Assembly (NCBI RefSeq): GCF_000149955.1 | Contig: NC_030994.1 | Location: forward strand, 868,001-932,000 | Length of the DNA: 64,000 bases | From: Fusarium oxysporum f. sp. lycopersici 4287 | Lineage: Eukaryota > Ascomycota > Sordariomycetes > Hypocreales > Nectriaceae | Direction: 5' to 3' | In this document: positions 10,250 to 21,493 of the stretch, one piece after another | How positions within the stretch are numbered: the first letter of the stretch is position 1 | How the letters are laid out: each line of letters starts with the position of its first letter | The notes under the pieces: generated by a model | Seen by the model: only the letters and a program-made list of their open reading frames with translations | What the model was told of the DNA's origin: nothing | Database searches by the model: none | Program-made: the position numbers and the translations under genes

Positions 10250-13200
10250 ATGTCATCTTCCATCATGGATCTTACAGCATCGTCTATCGCCAGCGCTAGC
10301 CAGCGGGTTATAAAGAAAGAGGAAGACGATTATGATGACGAATGCGTTCTGCCCTCTTCAAGCAAGCATACAGCAATGAAGGGTGGCCCGAAGCAGGCCA
10401 TCTGCATCGATTATGATGATGACGACGACGACGACGAGAGTATTTCGGGGCCGTCTACCCAGCCCCAGAAAGCTCTAGGTAGTGACAGCCTAACTATCGT
10501 CAAGGACGAAAGCGATGAGGATAAGAAGAGCTTCACGATGAAAAGATTGAAGTCTCAAAATAATCAGGCCGTTACAGTCGAAGAGTTCTGTGATACGATC
10601 GTTGCTAACCCGGAGCCCAATGACGAAGATACGGATGATGAGGACGGTCCAGATTCCGCACATGAAGAGGACTCAGATTATCACGATTCAGACAATTCAG
10701 AAGATTCAGGCGACTCAGGCGACTCAGACGATTCGGAAGCTCAAGAGAAGCAAGTCAAGTCGAAACAGGGTACTCGTGATGCCTCAACAGTCAAGAAGCT
10801 TATCAGAAAATGCGAAATTCTAAGAAACGATCTGTTCTACAGGCAGCAAAAAGGGGAAAAGTTGACCCCCAAGGAGCAGCAGAAAATAGAGACACTTAAC
10901 GCAAAGATCACCAACGCGAAGAAAGCACTTGCTATTGATGCGAAGAACGCAAGAGAGTCCCCGGCTAAGACGGCTCGGGAGTACTGGCAGCGCTATTTGA
11001 AACGAAAAGAGGAAAAAGAGGACAGAAAGCGCAAACGTGCTGGCGATGAGACAACCGCGAACAAATTTCAAAAGACAGCCATCCAAGCTGGACCTTTTGG
11101 TGGAGTTGAGCACCCTTGTTTCTCGAGAGCAGCAGCCTTATTTACCTCAAGCAGGCCAGAAGACAGCGATGACGACAACACTAGACCGGCGAACAGGATC
11201 AAGGCCACAACCCATGAAGCTCAGATAAAGCAGATCATGGCTGGTATTCCTGAGGGAAACGACACTAGACACACGAAGACACAGAAGCGTGATCTAATCA
11301 AAGCTAAAAAGTGCTTCGGGTACAGAATGATCAAGGCTATTGACGGGAAGTGGAAGCTCAAAGGGATGGAAACCCCTTTGCACAACCAGCAGCTCGTGGG
11401 TGCTACCTGGATGGCCATGCGTGAAGCCATGGGATTACATCCGGCTGGAGGTATCCTAGCCGATGAGATGGGCCTAGGAAAGACGATCACTGCTCTGGCA
11501 ACAATCATTGGCCATCCAGCAGAGCGAGAAGACAGAATGGAGGGTTATGGCAAGGCAACTCTGGTGATTGCTGACAGTCCCCATTCTGCCTCGAGGACGT
11601 GGATGGATCAAATCAGTAATCACACCTCGGAAAAGTTTGCCAACAAGTGCCTGGTCTACGCCAAGGATAACAGGACCGCAAAGTGGTGGAGTACAAAGAA
11701 TGTGGTGTACGTTTATTGCTCAAACGTCGCTTGTTGAATAAAAGATACTGACAAATCAAAGAATCACCCACTTAAGTGCACTACGTGCACAGTTTCCCAG
11801 CAAGAAGGAATACAAAAAGCTAAAGGCCCAATGGGCAGGAGATGAGGATGGGTTTCAGCAAGCTCTCTCGAAGAAGCTCGGTCAACTCTTCAAAATCAAC
11901 TGGTATCGAATCATTCTGGACGAGGCTCATGGTATCAAGAATCAATATTCAAGTGGTTAGTCCCATATCTTGCTGTGTACTCCGCACACTCACATGAAAT
12001 AGGTGCTCTCGCAGTCTGGCGACTGAACGCCAAGTATCGTTGGGCTCTGACTGGCACGCCCCTTGCCAACAGGCTGGAAGGTGAGTATTCAGATGAGCTC
12101 ATTCGTCTCTTACTCACATAACTAGAGTTCTATCCCTACTTAAAGTTCATTGGTTGCAAATTTGCAACTACAATGAGAAGATACCGAGCTGAGTACATCA
12201 GGAGCGTAAGTTTTGGCACTCGATCTATCTCTTACTCCTCTAAACGGACCTAGGACCAGGCAGCTGAAAATTTCGATCAATTGGTGGCCCTTGTCATGAT
12301 GAGACGGTAAGCTTTACAGATGTTGTGAAGTTGTAGACATGGTTCTAACCTCCATCGTNNNNNNNNNNNNNNNNNNNNNNNNNNNNNNNNNNNNNNNNNN
12401 NNNNNNNNNNNNNNNNNNNNNNNNNNNNNNNNNNNNNNNNNNNNNNNNNNNNNNNNNNNNNNNNNNNNNNNNNNNNNNNNNNNNNNNNNNNNNNNNNNNN
12501 NNNNNNNNNNNNNNNNNNNNNNNNNNNNNNNNNNNNNNNNNNNNNNNNNNNNNNNNNNNNNNNNNNNNNNNNNNNNNNNNNNNNNNNNNNNNNNNNNNNN
12601 NNNNNNNNNNNNNNNNNNNNNNNNNNNNNNNNNNNNNNNNNNNNNNNNNNNNNNNNNNNNNNNNNNNNNNNNNNNNNNNNNNNNNNNNNNNNNNNNNNNN
12701 NNNNNACCTTTTGCAGGGTCGTGGATGGTGCATACCAAGAAAAGCTTTCTCAACGCCCAAAATGACCACCAAGAGACTGTCGCAAACGAACAGCAGCAGG
12801 ACGCCCAGGAGAGTGAAGATTTACCCGACGACGAGAGTGAGGCCGATTTCGAAGGTGACGAGAACAACGGCTCTAAGTCTCTAGACGCGTACAGAATTCA
12901 GAGCCTGAGATGCATGAGGATTCTGCAACTGACGTCTCACCCTCTCAACCTCGAAAAGTTCTATCGAGAGGAAGACCATGAGGCATACATTGACCTGACC
13001 CTCAAGAGACTGAAATCAGAAATCACTCAGTCGAGCATTGATGCAGACCAGAAGGCGCTGGAAGTGTCTCTGAAGCCAGCCTATTCTTCTGGGCTTCGAC
13101 AGTTGGAGCTGGCAATCAAGGACAAGTTTGGGGGTAGCAAGGAGATGGCAGAGCTACTAGCCCTTTCAGCTAACGAAAATACGGTCAAGGATATCACCTG

Positions 13201-14353
13201 TGCTTTCTGTCGCAAGAGAACCCCTCCTGCGAACCCCGTTCAGAGTTCGAACGTAAGTGGGTATCTAGGTCATCCGGGGCGTTGCTAATATGACCAGTGC
13301 GAGCATATCTACTGCAGAGACTGCATTTCCATTGCAACCAGTGGCATAACCAAAACCGGCCGACCTCGTGTGGTACGTCGACCAGGACAGGATGATAGTT
13401 TCTTTGGAGACTCTTGCTAACTCTAGCTACAGCCTGTTCAATGTCGGGCATTGGGGTGCTCCCCCAAACTTGGAATGGGACATGAAATCAAGACTCCGGC
13501 TTGTATAGACGCGGCTGTGAAAGCTATCAAGGGTTTCAAGGAACCTGGACGCGATAGCATTGGGACAAGATGGACTGGAGGCCCAAAAGACAAGGCCTCG
13601 TTCTTTCGCGCCGTTTGTGGCCGCGATGACATCGACTATGGTCCTGTAAAGATGCCTCTGAGTTCCAAAGTCAAAGCCACTTTGGCAGTGATGCTGACTT
13701 GGATGAAAGAGGCCCCCGATGACAAGACCATCAGTAAGTTCTCTTGTTGTTTCCTGAATGAGATATACAAGTACTGACTCTGAGTCTAGTTTATGTGCAG
13801 TGGACTAGAACTGCAAAGTCCCTTGGCTGTGTCCTCGAAAGTATGGGAATCAACTTCCTTTACTACAACAGAATGGCGAACAAAAAACAAAAAGCTAGAG
13901 CATTGGATGAGTTCGCCAGTAACCCTGAAACCAAGATTCTTGTAAGTTCTCCCACTCTATCGCAAGCCCCAGCAAGATCTAAGAGTCATGTAGGTGTCGT
14001 CAATGAAGTGCGGTGGGCAATCCCTGAATCTCCAGATGGCCAACCGCGTCATCATCGTTGACGAATGGTGGAATAAAGCCGTCGAGGAACAAGCGTTCAA
14101 AAGAGTCTACAGAACTGGCCAGTTGAAAGAGACCCATCTTGTTCGCATTATGGCGAAAGATACCATTGATGAACGCGTCATCATGCTACAAGATGCAAAG
14201 GAAGAGGTCATCAGGGCCGCACTGCAGGATGGGGAGATGCAGCCACACTTCTCCAACTATCTTCAGTACCAAATGCTATTCTCCGGAAAGGACAAGCAGA
14301 CTCTGATCGCCGAGATGGAGAAGGAGACCCGTGCCAAACAGGCCAAGCAGTGA
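10250..14353 (+). CDS. SNF2-family ATPase with RING finger (Rad5/Rad16-like)
   Basis: Exons as read: 10250..11706, 11762..11955, 12003..12080, 12126..12205, 12254..12306, then one or more in or beside the N gap, a segment ending 13252 (its start is hidden; a CAG at 12716 is one possible acceptor), 13298..13372, 13433..13733, 13790..13941, 13994..14353. Frames join across every visible intron. At least 1,090 residues are seen. The N-terminus is very acidic and Ser-rich. Helicase lobe 1 has ADEMGLGKTIT (about 403), DEAHGIKN and ALTGTPLANRLE. A C3HC4 RING sits between the lobes (CAFC, CEHIYC, RDC, VQC, LGC). Lobe 2 has QSLNLQMANRV, DEWWNKAVEEQAF and RVYRTGQ. A RING between the helicase lobes is the hallmark of the Rad5/Rad16/HLTF branch, which remodels chromatin and ubiquitinates in DNA repair. 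I cannot tell which subfamily this is. ATG 10250 was preferred; ATG 10265 is an alternative. Confidence 0.82.
12359..12705. other. Assembly gap (347 N)
   Basis: A run of 347 unknown bases lies inside the SNF2 gene, after the lobe 1 exons and before the RING exon. The intron opening at 12,307 has a CTAAC branch just before the gap, so its acceptor probably falls within the first few N. The true gap length is not known from the sequence. Confidence 0.98.
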
Positions 14354-15797
14354 TTTTGACTGAGGAGAAACTGAAAATGGGTGACGTTCCGGGAGATATT
14401 TTTGGTAAAGAATATTGCTGGCGATCTATGGATGGCGCTTTGGGATTGAGAACGGAGATACTGCACGAAGATTCATGATGCAGATTGAGCAGATAGGCCA
14501 TATTCCCCAATACCCCAGATAGTACTCGACAACAGATTGATAATACACCATTTGACGAATTATGGCTTTTCGGCTACAGTGTTTCATGAAAGATTCAACT
14601 ATTGAAACTAGTATCATACAGTCTGATTTTAAAGTCTCAGGGTAAATAGCTTGGAGAGATACTTGACGATTTTGTGACGTCTGAGGTAATCTAGAAAGAA
14701 TATGTCTCAGGATCTTCGTACACTGTGATGAGTTTGTACAGGCTCCTATTGAGATCCTAATGGCACTGCGAATACTCAGTACTGAGTGAGTACCTATGAA
14801 AGATGCCGATGATCTAATCAACCATGTTTTCAACTCGCCCTTGTACAGGCCCGCGTAATCTGCTCTGGCTCCAACAGATTCGGTTACTAAAGCTTGATAG
14901 GATAGGAAATACTACAGCCACTTACTTCTAAATCAGATAACGTGGTTATCTGTCACGTCGCTGTTTGCCAGGTTTGACGTATGTCTTCCTTGACTAATTG
15001 AGGTAGGGAGAACAAGCAAGTGCTTCGTTGGCGTTCAAGCTGAACTCAACAAGTGTGATTGGAGCAAGTGGTAAATTACCTCAACTGTTTTTTCGATCAT
15101 TAATTCAGCAAACGCTGATGGTCAAATAGCCTTTGGCATGGGTGTATATGGGAAGCTGCATATGTTTGCTGAGGACCATCCTATTTCGTGACACAAACAC
15201 TAACTACATGTAGTCACCATGCTTGTCTGGAATAGAAAGTGTCTCATATCTCTCTATTGATCTGTGACCGTAGTGATATTGAATCTCTTCACATACGCGT
15301 AGTTTCTTCGCATTCAACAGTATCTCAGGAGGAAAGAACCTATATATCATAGCAAATCATGGTTGTTCAAGATATGATTCAGTTCCTGCATGACCGCTTC
15401 ATTGGAGGCAATAGTTTCTTTCACTTCTCATATTCTGCAACTCATGCAGAACTCAGAGTATCTCATCCATAGGGTCCTGCCGAGCTAGCTCTGCAGCTCG
15501 CTTGCAAGTATGTACAAAGAACCAGAACGCCATAGGATGGAACTATTGATCTCAACTCTGAGGATTGCAGTCTTATTCGCGTCATCTGTAGATTAACCTG
15601 CATATCTAGGTGCAGAACAGTGTCGGTCAACCCGTAACAATGAAGTAGACGAGATGGCATGCTGTGAGTTGTAAAAGGTCAGTGTATAAACCATAGAAGC
15701 CCCTCTTGAGTTCCTAAGTCATCTCAAGACTCTCCTCCACCATTTGCTGTCAAGATCAAAGTTCAGAGTCCATCACATCTTACTTCAAACCACAACC
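14354..15797. other. Intergenic region
   Basis: This 1.4 kb lies downstream of the SNF2 gene and upstream of the cysteine-rich membrane protein gene. Only short ORFs without domains are present, the longest 135 codons on the minus strand. The base composition is AT-leaning. The right end should carry the promoter of the next gene. Confidence 0.55.
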
Positions 15798-16889
15798 ATG
15801 TCAGACTACGTCCCAGTAAAGGATCAAGGTCTGACCTGTCCCTATGGCGGAATCTTCTACATCTGCGCCGACGATCCAGATCGCTTCATCGGCTGTTGCA
15901 CCATCAACCCCTGCGGCGCCAGAAAAGGTCTCTGTCCTGATCAAAACCTCAGATCCGCAAGCTTCAACGCGACTCTTCAGCATGAGTTCCTCCCTCAGGC
16001 ATGTATCAACGACAACGTCGATGTCAGTTGGTACACCTGCGCTGGAAACGCTCTCCCGTTTCTAGGATGCTGTGCCGTGGATCCTTGTCTCCGTGGTGTT
16101 TGCCCTCAGGGGGATTTGAGAGCTGCTAAGCTGAGCGATAAGGCCAAGAATGCACAGGTATTCCTTGACGGAGGCCCTGAGTATATGCCACGACCTACGT
16201 CTTCTGTCTTGGATCCAGGACTAGGTATCTCTTCAACCAGCCTGTGTGCTAGCCCAACCACTGCAATGACGACCATGATCTCCAGCTTCATCAATTCTTT
16301 CGCTACAGAAACAACCATTGCAACAATCACCTCCGCCAGGACAACTTTGCCATCGGAGGCTCCAGATGCACCTGCCGCGGGGCCCAAAGAGCACGGCTCG
16401 AACCGAAGACTTACCTGGCTGTTGATGTTGCTTTTCGCCGCAGTTTTTCTAGTTCTATACCTTGCGCACCATTTCTGGGGACACCCATGCTGTCCAGAGT
16501 GCGGAGACAAACCGTCCAAAGTAAAACTCGAACAGAGGCATGAACAGGAACATCGACACGAGCAACAACAACAGGAATACGAACACAACCCGAACATGCC
16601 TCCGTACCCAGATACCGATGAGACCCGAACAAGTGATGATTTCCGGAATATGAGGGAACTTTTAAGCAGGAATAGCTCCCGAACAGTCCACGAACATTCA
16701 CAGAACATGCAAGGGCAACAACATGAGAATGATTCTGCTATTAAAGATGGAACTTCCCGTGACAACAAAGAAAATGGCATCCTCGACCTGCATAGAGACT
16801 CTAATCAACAAGACCTATACGCCTACGTCCTCGGAACAGTTCCAAACAGAAAGCCGCTGCCAAGAACGAATACCAAGCCAAGCTGGTAA
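15798..16889 (+). CDS. Single-pass membrane protein with two cysteine-rich repeats
   Basis: This unspliced gene encodes 363 residues. The function is not recognised. The N-terminal half carries two copies of a cysteine motif. The first (residues about 14-46) contains CPYGGIFYIC, IGCCTINPC and GLCP. The second (about 69-102) contains WYTC, LGCCAVDPC and GVCP. A Ser/Thr-rich stretch (about 145-185) follows, typical of an O-glycosylated stalk, then one hydrophobic helix (about 206-224). After it come a CCPEC cluster and a Gln/Glu/His-rich cytoplasmic tail. No N-terminal signal peptide is visible, so the helix probably acts as signal anchor. The layout suggests an extracellular or lumenal cysteine domain on a stalk, as in fungal surface sensors, but it lacks a recognisable WSC or CFEM pattern. 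The ATG at 15798 is used because the upstream extension starts at TTG. Confidence 0.78.
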   Translation: MSDYVPVKDQGLTCPYGGIFYICADDPDRFIGCCTINPCGARKGLCPDQNLRSASFNATLQHEFLPQACINDNVDVSWYTCAGNALPFLGCCAVDPCLRGVCPQGDLRAAKLSDKAKNAQVFLDGGPEYMPRPTSSVLDPGLGISSTSLCASPTTAMTTMISSFINSFATETTIATITSARTTLPSEAPDAPAAGPKEHGSNRRLTWLLMLLFAAVFLVLYLAHHFWGHPCCPECGDKPSKVKLEQRHEQEHRHEQQQQEYEHNPNMPPYPDTDETRTSDDFRNMRELLSRNSSRTVHEHSQNMQGQQHENDSAIKDGTSRDNKENGILDLHRDSNQQDLYAYVLGTVPNRKPLPRTNTKPSW

Positions 16890-17026
16890 GACGATAACTG
16901 CCGCTGAGGACCCCATTCGAAATGCAAGATATAATATCTCATCCTCTCAAAATCTTCATTTCCTAAACATCGTCATCCTCCGAAAACCATCATTTTCTAA
17001 AAAATCGCCGTCGTCTAAAAGTCATC

Positions 17027-17530
17027 ATGGGTTCATCGATATGTGAGATGGAAGGGAGTATGGTTCATGATAGCTTCGCAGCATTAGTAGCGTCAGGGGC
17101 AGAATTTCCTCTAGCCAGGCAGAGTACGGGTCAGCTAGAGCAAGACCAACTACAACTTGTTTCTGACGTCTCAACAACTTATGAACCAACCAACATCATA
17201 GTTGTCCGGAACTTTAATCAAGACTGCGACACACCACCTGCTGAGGAGAGCCGTATACCTTTATTTTCGACTCATCATTACAAACATGAGCGAGTGCCGG
17301 ACCAAAAGCCCAAAAGATTGGTGTTTATGAGGCTTCACCAAAAACAGTGGAAAGGCAGGGGAGCTCTCACTAGAATTGCGGCCATTTCTGACGCTCGAAA
17401 ACCACTTATAGAACAGGCGCTCTCTCTTCAAACTTGGCGATATTCAGGAGTTAGGAGGCCACCCCCATCATCGAGGCGTACTCCCAACAAACTCCGGAAG
17501 CGTCGAAGGCCTGATGGATATGAAGAGTGA
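17027..17530 (+). CDS. Orphan hypothetical protein, small and basic at the C-terminus
   Basis: This open frame of 167 codons starts at ATG with a CATCATGG context and is preceded by a CT-rich leader. I recognise no domain. The last 30 residues are strongly basic (RRPPPSSRRTP, then KLRKRRRP), resembling a nuclear localisation signal. It lies 137 bases downstream of the cysteine-rich membrane protein on the same strand. It could be a genuine small gene, an alternative 3' exon of its neighbour, or a chance ORF. The minus strand also has an overlapping 133-codon ORF. Confidence 0.33.
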   Translation: MGSSICEMEGSMVHDSFAALVASGAEFPLARQSTGQLEQDQLQLVSDVSTTYEPTNIIVVRNFNQDCDTPPAEESRIPLFSTHHYKHERVPDQKPKRLVFMRLHQKQWKGRGALTRIAAISDARKPLIEQALSLQTWRYSGVRRPPPSSRRTPNKLRKRRRPDGYEE

Positions 17531-18526
17531 TAGAGAAGGGATTTTATAACGGCAATCGCGTGTTTGAGGGCGCTATGATAGACATGATTTGATTTAATTT
17601 GTGGTGGATTTACATGTTGCAAGAGGAGGTTGACATTTCTTTGGACGGATACAGAGTCTGATGTTTTGAAGGAATAGAAGAATGAACAGGGTCGGAGTTC
17701 TTGTGAATATTGGTTAGTACACGACAATAGAATAAAAGCAGGTTGAGCAACTTGACGCAGATGAAAGACCATCAACTCCTCCCCATCTTTTTGCTTCTGC
17801 CAAACTTCAACATCCCATAGTAAACTCATCTTGGAACGCCCGACAGGCCTCGTATAAACTTACCTGATGCAGCGAGTTGTTAGTTTGCATGTCCAGTTTC
17901 GAGTCAAGACGCAAGATGCTCTTCGATCGATGTGAATGATCTGACTGATCGCGATCTACCACACATATAGCCTTGCTATGGAACTCGGAAGCTGTTTACG
18001 AACAGCCCTATAAGATATCTCGGATGACACTCTCCACACGTGGATACCCGTCAAGACATTGGACTGTTATATCCGAGCTAACGATAGTAAGGGGATGCGA
18101 CCAACAGAGACCTAGAGATATCTCCGCATCGCAAACAGCTTGTCTTGAAAATAGTAGTCATGTCACTGCGCATGGATCATGCATGCCAGACAGCCAGACA
18201 AGGCGATATCCGCATACTAGGGAACCAACGCTTTATATGAGAACAGAGATCCACTCCTGAGAAAAGTCTTAAGAATTCTAGACTCTGGACTAGTTTGTGT
18301 TCAAGAGCTGTTCGGGCACGCGGTCGAGTTATTACTAAACTGCTTAAGCACTTAGCAGCCAGCTCATTCCTATGCCAGAACGAAGATTATCTCGATTTCA
18401 CGAGAAATCCTGATGAGTAAATCGAAGTCACCATCGGCTTATCATGAGCTTGAATCAATCTTTGTTCGTTCGGCGTTGTTCTGGTAGCTTCGTACCACAG
18501 CTACGCAGGTTTGAAGAAAGCCAAAC

Positions 18527-18538
18527 GAGCAATTGCTC
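18527..18538. repeat. Perfect 12-bp palindrome
   Basis: GAGCAATTGCTC reads the same on both strands. It lies about 135 bases left of a second, longer palindrome, inside the gene-poor stretch. The pairing suggests remains of a small inverted-repeat element, but I see no target-site duplication. Confidence 0.5.
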
Positions 18539-18674
18539 ACGTCAGCGCATTGCGAACGCCAAACCATCATATCATCATAGATTTCAGAATTTTAATCATT
18601 TTCATTGATCTTGTAAAAGGAAACAATGGTATCGTCACTGTAATCCGCAGTGAAGAGCATATTTGATCGACAAA

Positions 18675-18697
18675 CTTCGCTTAAGCGAAGCCTTCGC
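18675..18697. repeat. 16-bp palindrome with a third inverted arm
   Basis: CTTCGCTTAAGCGAAG is a perfect palindrome. It is followed after one base by another CTTCGC, so the central GCGAAG arm can pair with either flank. This can form a cruciform or hairpin. Function is unknown; a terminus of a miniature transposon or a protein-binding site are both possible. Confidence 0.55.
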
Positions 18698-21144
18698 GGA
18701 ACGTGAGCGGAGATTATTAAACTCCGAATAGTAGCGAGCAGCAGAGTTTTTACCGTAGAATCATAGAAAGACCAGTAGAACTCTTGTTGTTAAGGTTGAA
18801 CCGAAAGCCTTCGCCGTGAAGCCAAGACGACGACTGGAATGCAATACGTCTGGTGTTGATCCAAAAAGACTTTCACAAGCAGACTGAGAACAAAGTCGGA
18901 TCATGGTTACGCAACTATGAGCAGGCAGGTAAGGCACCTCGAATTCTCGAAAATGGTGATTCATAAATCAGCTGTTCAAGGCGAAAATGACAACTGATAA
19001 TAAGCATCGTCAGCGAGAGCTTTCTCAGCTTCGGCGCGGTACCTGTGGCTTGAACACTCGCAAACTTAAGAAAGAAGGGGACGGTGTCACGTATTCAGCA
19101 CCAGCCCTCGTGGCAAACGTGAGCCAGGCGAATCTATGAAATACCTTTCGGTCCTTCTTGGTGACCGAGATGCCCGAGATAGAGAGAGAACCGTAGTGAA
19201 AAGTTTTTTTTTTTTTAAATGTTTGTCAGGAACTGAGGCGGCTCTGATCTTGACACGTGCCCTAGTAACTTAGCTGGGCAACCCTGAATCATGTCCAGGA
19301 ACAGGCGTGTTGGTCCCTGGCCTAGAAACGGCCAGGTCCCGGCTGTTGGCCAGTCGTTTGCAAGCCCGTTTGTCAGTCATAATCATTTGGACAAGGACGG
19401 ATACAGCCAACAGTGTGCAGAAGAAATGCGGGAACTACACTGAGGGAAAGACTGTGGTGAGAGACACAATTCATATTTGTTGGTCCTTCGTCTGCTGTTG
19501 CACCAACGCCAAGACCGAATATCTCGCACGAGCCTTGGTCCTGTTGATCGTGTGAGATCTCCATGGCCAAGAGCTGGGAGCGATCATGGATGAAATGCGG
19601 AGGTGCGGGATAGTTTCCAGGGGCTGAGCTGAGTTGAGCAGGGATGAAGGGAATAATGAGGGTGACCTATATCGCCAAGAATGTTTATGCTTCGGCTCTC
19701 CGCTTTGCTTTCTTGTTCATCATGGTCAGTAAGCTGAACATCGATTTAATACAGAGCACCTGGCATTTTGCTCCATCGAGTATCCAGGAACAGGAAACAT
19801 ACTTGTCTTGCCTGATCCCGCTGCCACCGCCATCAGAGGTGACATGCATGTTGATTCGCATTTGCTGGACCCTCGATTTGGGTCTCGACACCCGCTCCTC
19901 CCACTCACTCGCAAGCTGGACGCCCCAAGTGCGGATCGGAAGGGCAGATCACCCTCTTGATTGGCCGCTATAGAGATCGTCCCTCTCGCGGCTCAAAAGC
20001 CTGACAGGATTACTGTTGGTCTCGCCCAGTCGCATTGCGAGAGGATTGCGAGATTTGGTTAGCCCCAAAGACTGATGGCGGCGCCTTGACGGGCGTGGCA
20101 CGCGGAGGTGGTCGTCAATGGTATCGCTTCTGGTCTCCCTTACATAGCGTGCAGCTAAACGACAGGGTTTTAAGCCCAGCTGTCACTTTGCATTGAGCTC
20201 AAAGTGGGAGAGCGACTACTGCGGTGTGGGCGATGAAAATATCGTCGACTGGGTATAGTGTTGTATCCGCTTCGGTCCAGACGGTACAGGTACCAGTAAG
20301 TTATCGTTATATACTCGGTGTAATGCCGTAATCGACCATGTTTTTCTGGTCTTCTTCCCGCGATCTAAGTCAGTAAATCGTTCGTCCCGAACTCTGGGCG
20401 TGTGGAATGAAGATAATCTCGTCCCGGAAACGCACATTCGTCCACTGACATTACCGCCCTCGTGTCTCTGATTTATCCCACTTTGGTTTTGGCATCCCTC
20501 GACAATTTTAAGTGAATTTATCGTGAGTCGTGGCTCAGCAAGTGTCGGAGAAGCAGCCATCAAATTCGAGTCGGATTAATCAAGCCAATCCTTCATTGGT
20601 TGTTAGTGGAGAGTTTGGTGACGCCCTCTCAAACTCAAGATCCTAAGGAGGTCTCTCGGTTGTTGAAGTACTTGCCTCAACTTGGTTGCGCCTTTCCGCC
20701 TCCGGGTATCACTGCATTGCACCTCCCTCCCCAGACCAGAATAGGGCAATAAGATTTCTCGATCTAGTAAGTGCTACTGAGCCAAGCACTTACACATCCA
20801 CCACGGGAATATCGTTATCGGCCTCAGATTTCACAACCACATAAAGGATATTATCCTGACAGGTTATACAGGGTCATCTTTTTCATGACTGATCATAAAG
20901 AAATCCCATAAAAGAAAAACGACAAAAGTTCCCCCGTTTCGGGCTTGACCCCAGTCCCGGGGTTCGGTTGGCAATCAATTCATTCATACATACCTGAGTG
21001 ACAGGAACGGAGATCAAAGTCAAATTCTTGTGGGCTTGAGACCAAAGACGGGATCCTACCTAAGATAATTCGCCTACGGGTCTCCCACGCGGCAAACATC
21101 TCGGCCATCATTACACGGCACACGCCTCTACTCTTTTACTACTC

Positions 21145-21176
21145 TTTGGGGGGTTTGGGGGGGTTTGGGGGGGTTT
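21145..21176 (+). repeat. G-tract tandem repeat (TTTG6-7, three copies)
   Basis: Three runs of 6, 7 and 7 G separated by TTT lie on the coding strand about 320 bases upstream of the GPCR start codon. The runs can be subdivided into four or more GGG tracts, so a G-quadruplex is possible in DNA or in the 5' leader RNA. Confidence 0.7.
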
Positions 21177-21493
21177 CAGAGTTTCGGGTGACCGCTTTGG
21201 CTTTCCTTGGTTTTAAAGAGCATTTGGTTAATAAGAAGCTAAACCCTCGATTCCTCCTCCTTTGTTGCAGGGGTCGACTTCCCTGGTCTCCAACCTCGAA
21301 GTTGACTATCTCGCGATGCGATTGTCACCAGTGTCACCAGTCGATTCCAGTTGGTCATCACAACTCGCTTCTTAATATATCGATACTAAGACATCGACAG
21401 TCTAACGACAAGCAACGATCCGCATCTCTGACACATACCTACCGATTTGAAGGGATCGACGATTCTCATCCACTTCCCGCCATCATCTCCACC

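Larger units (their letters stand above)
17531..21493. other. Gene-poor 4 kb stretch
   Basis: No protein-coding gene with support was found. The stretch holds several perfect palindromes (around 18,527 and 18,675), a poly-T run near 19,206 and a G-tract repeat at 21,145. On the minus strand a GTAAGT donor (17,863) and a TACTAAC branch followed by AG (17,719-17,700) could mark a small spliced transcript. The right end is presumably the promoter and leader of the GPCR gene. It may be an old, degraded element or simply intergenic DNA. Confidence 0.55.

Noticed and set aside
13427..13432. Alternative acceptor six bases earlier in the RING exon of the SNF2 gene
   Set aside because: In frame and possible, but only about five bases from the CTAAC branch adenosine, so the acceptor before 13,433 is more likely.
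16106..16780. 224-codon minus-strand ORF over the cysteine-rich membrane protein gene
   Set aside because: Cys/Ser-rich antisense shadow with no ATG context or domain; the plus-strand frame has repeated motifs, a transmembrane helix and a sensible start.
21145..21176. Telomere-like sequence
   Set aside because: Units are TTTG6-7, not TTAGGG, only three copies, and housekeeping genes lie on both sides, so this is not a chromosome end.
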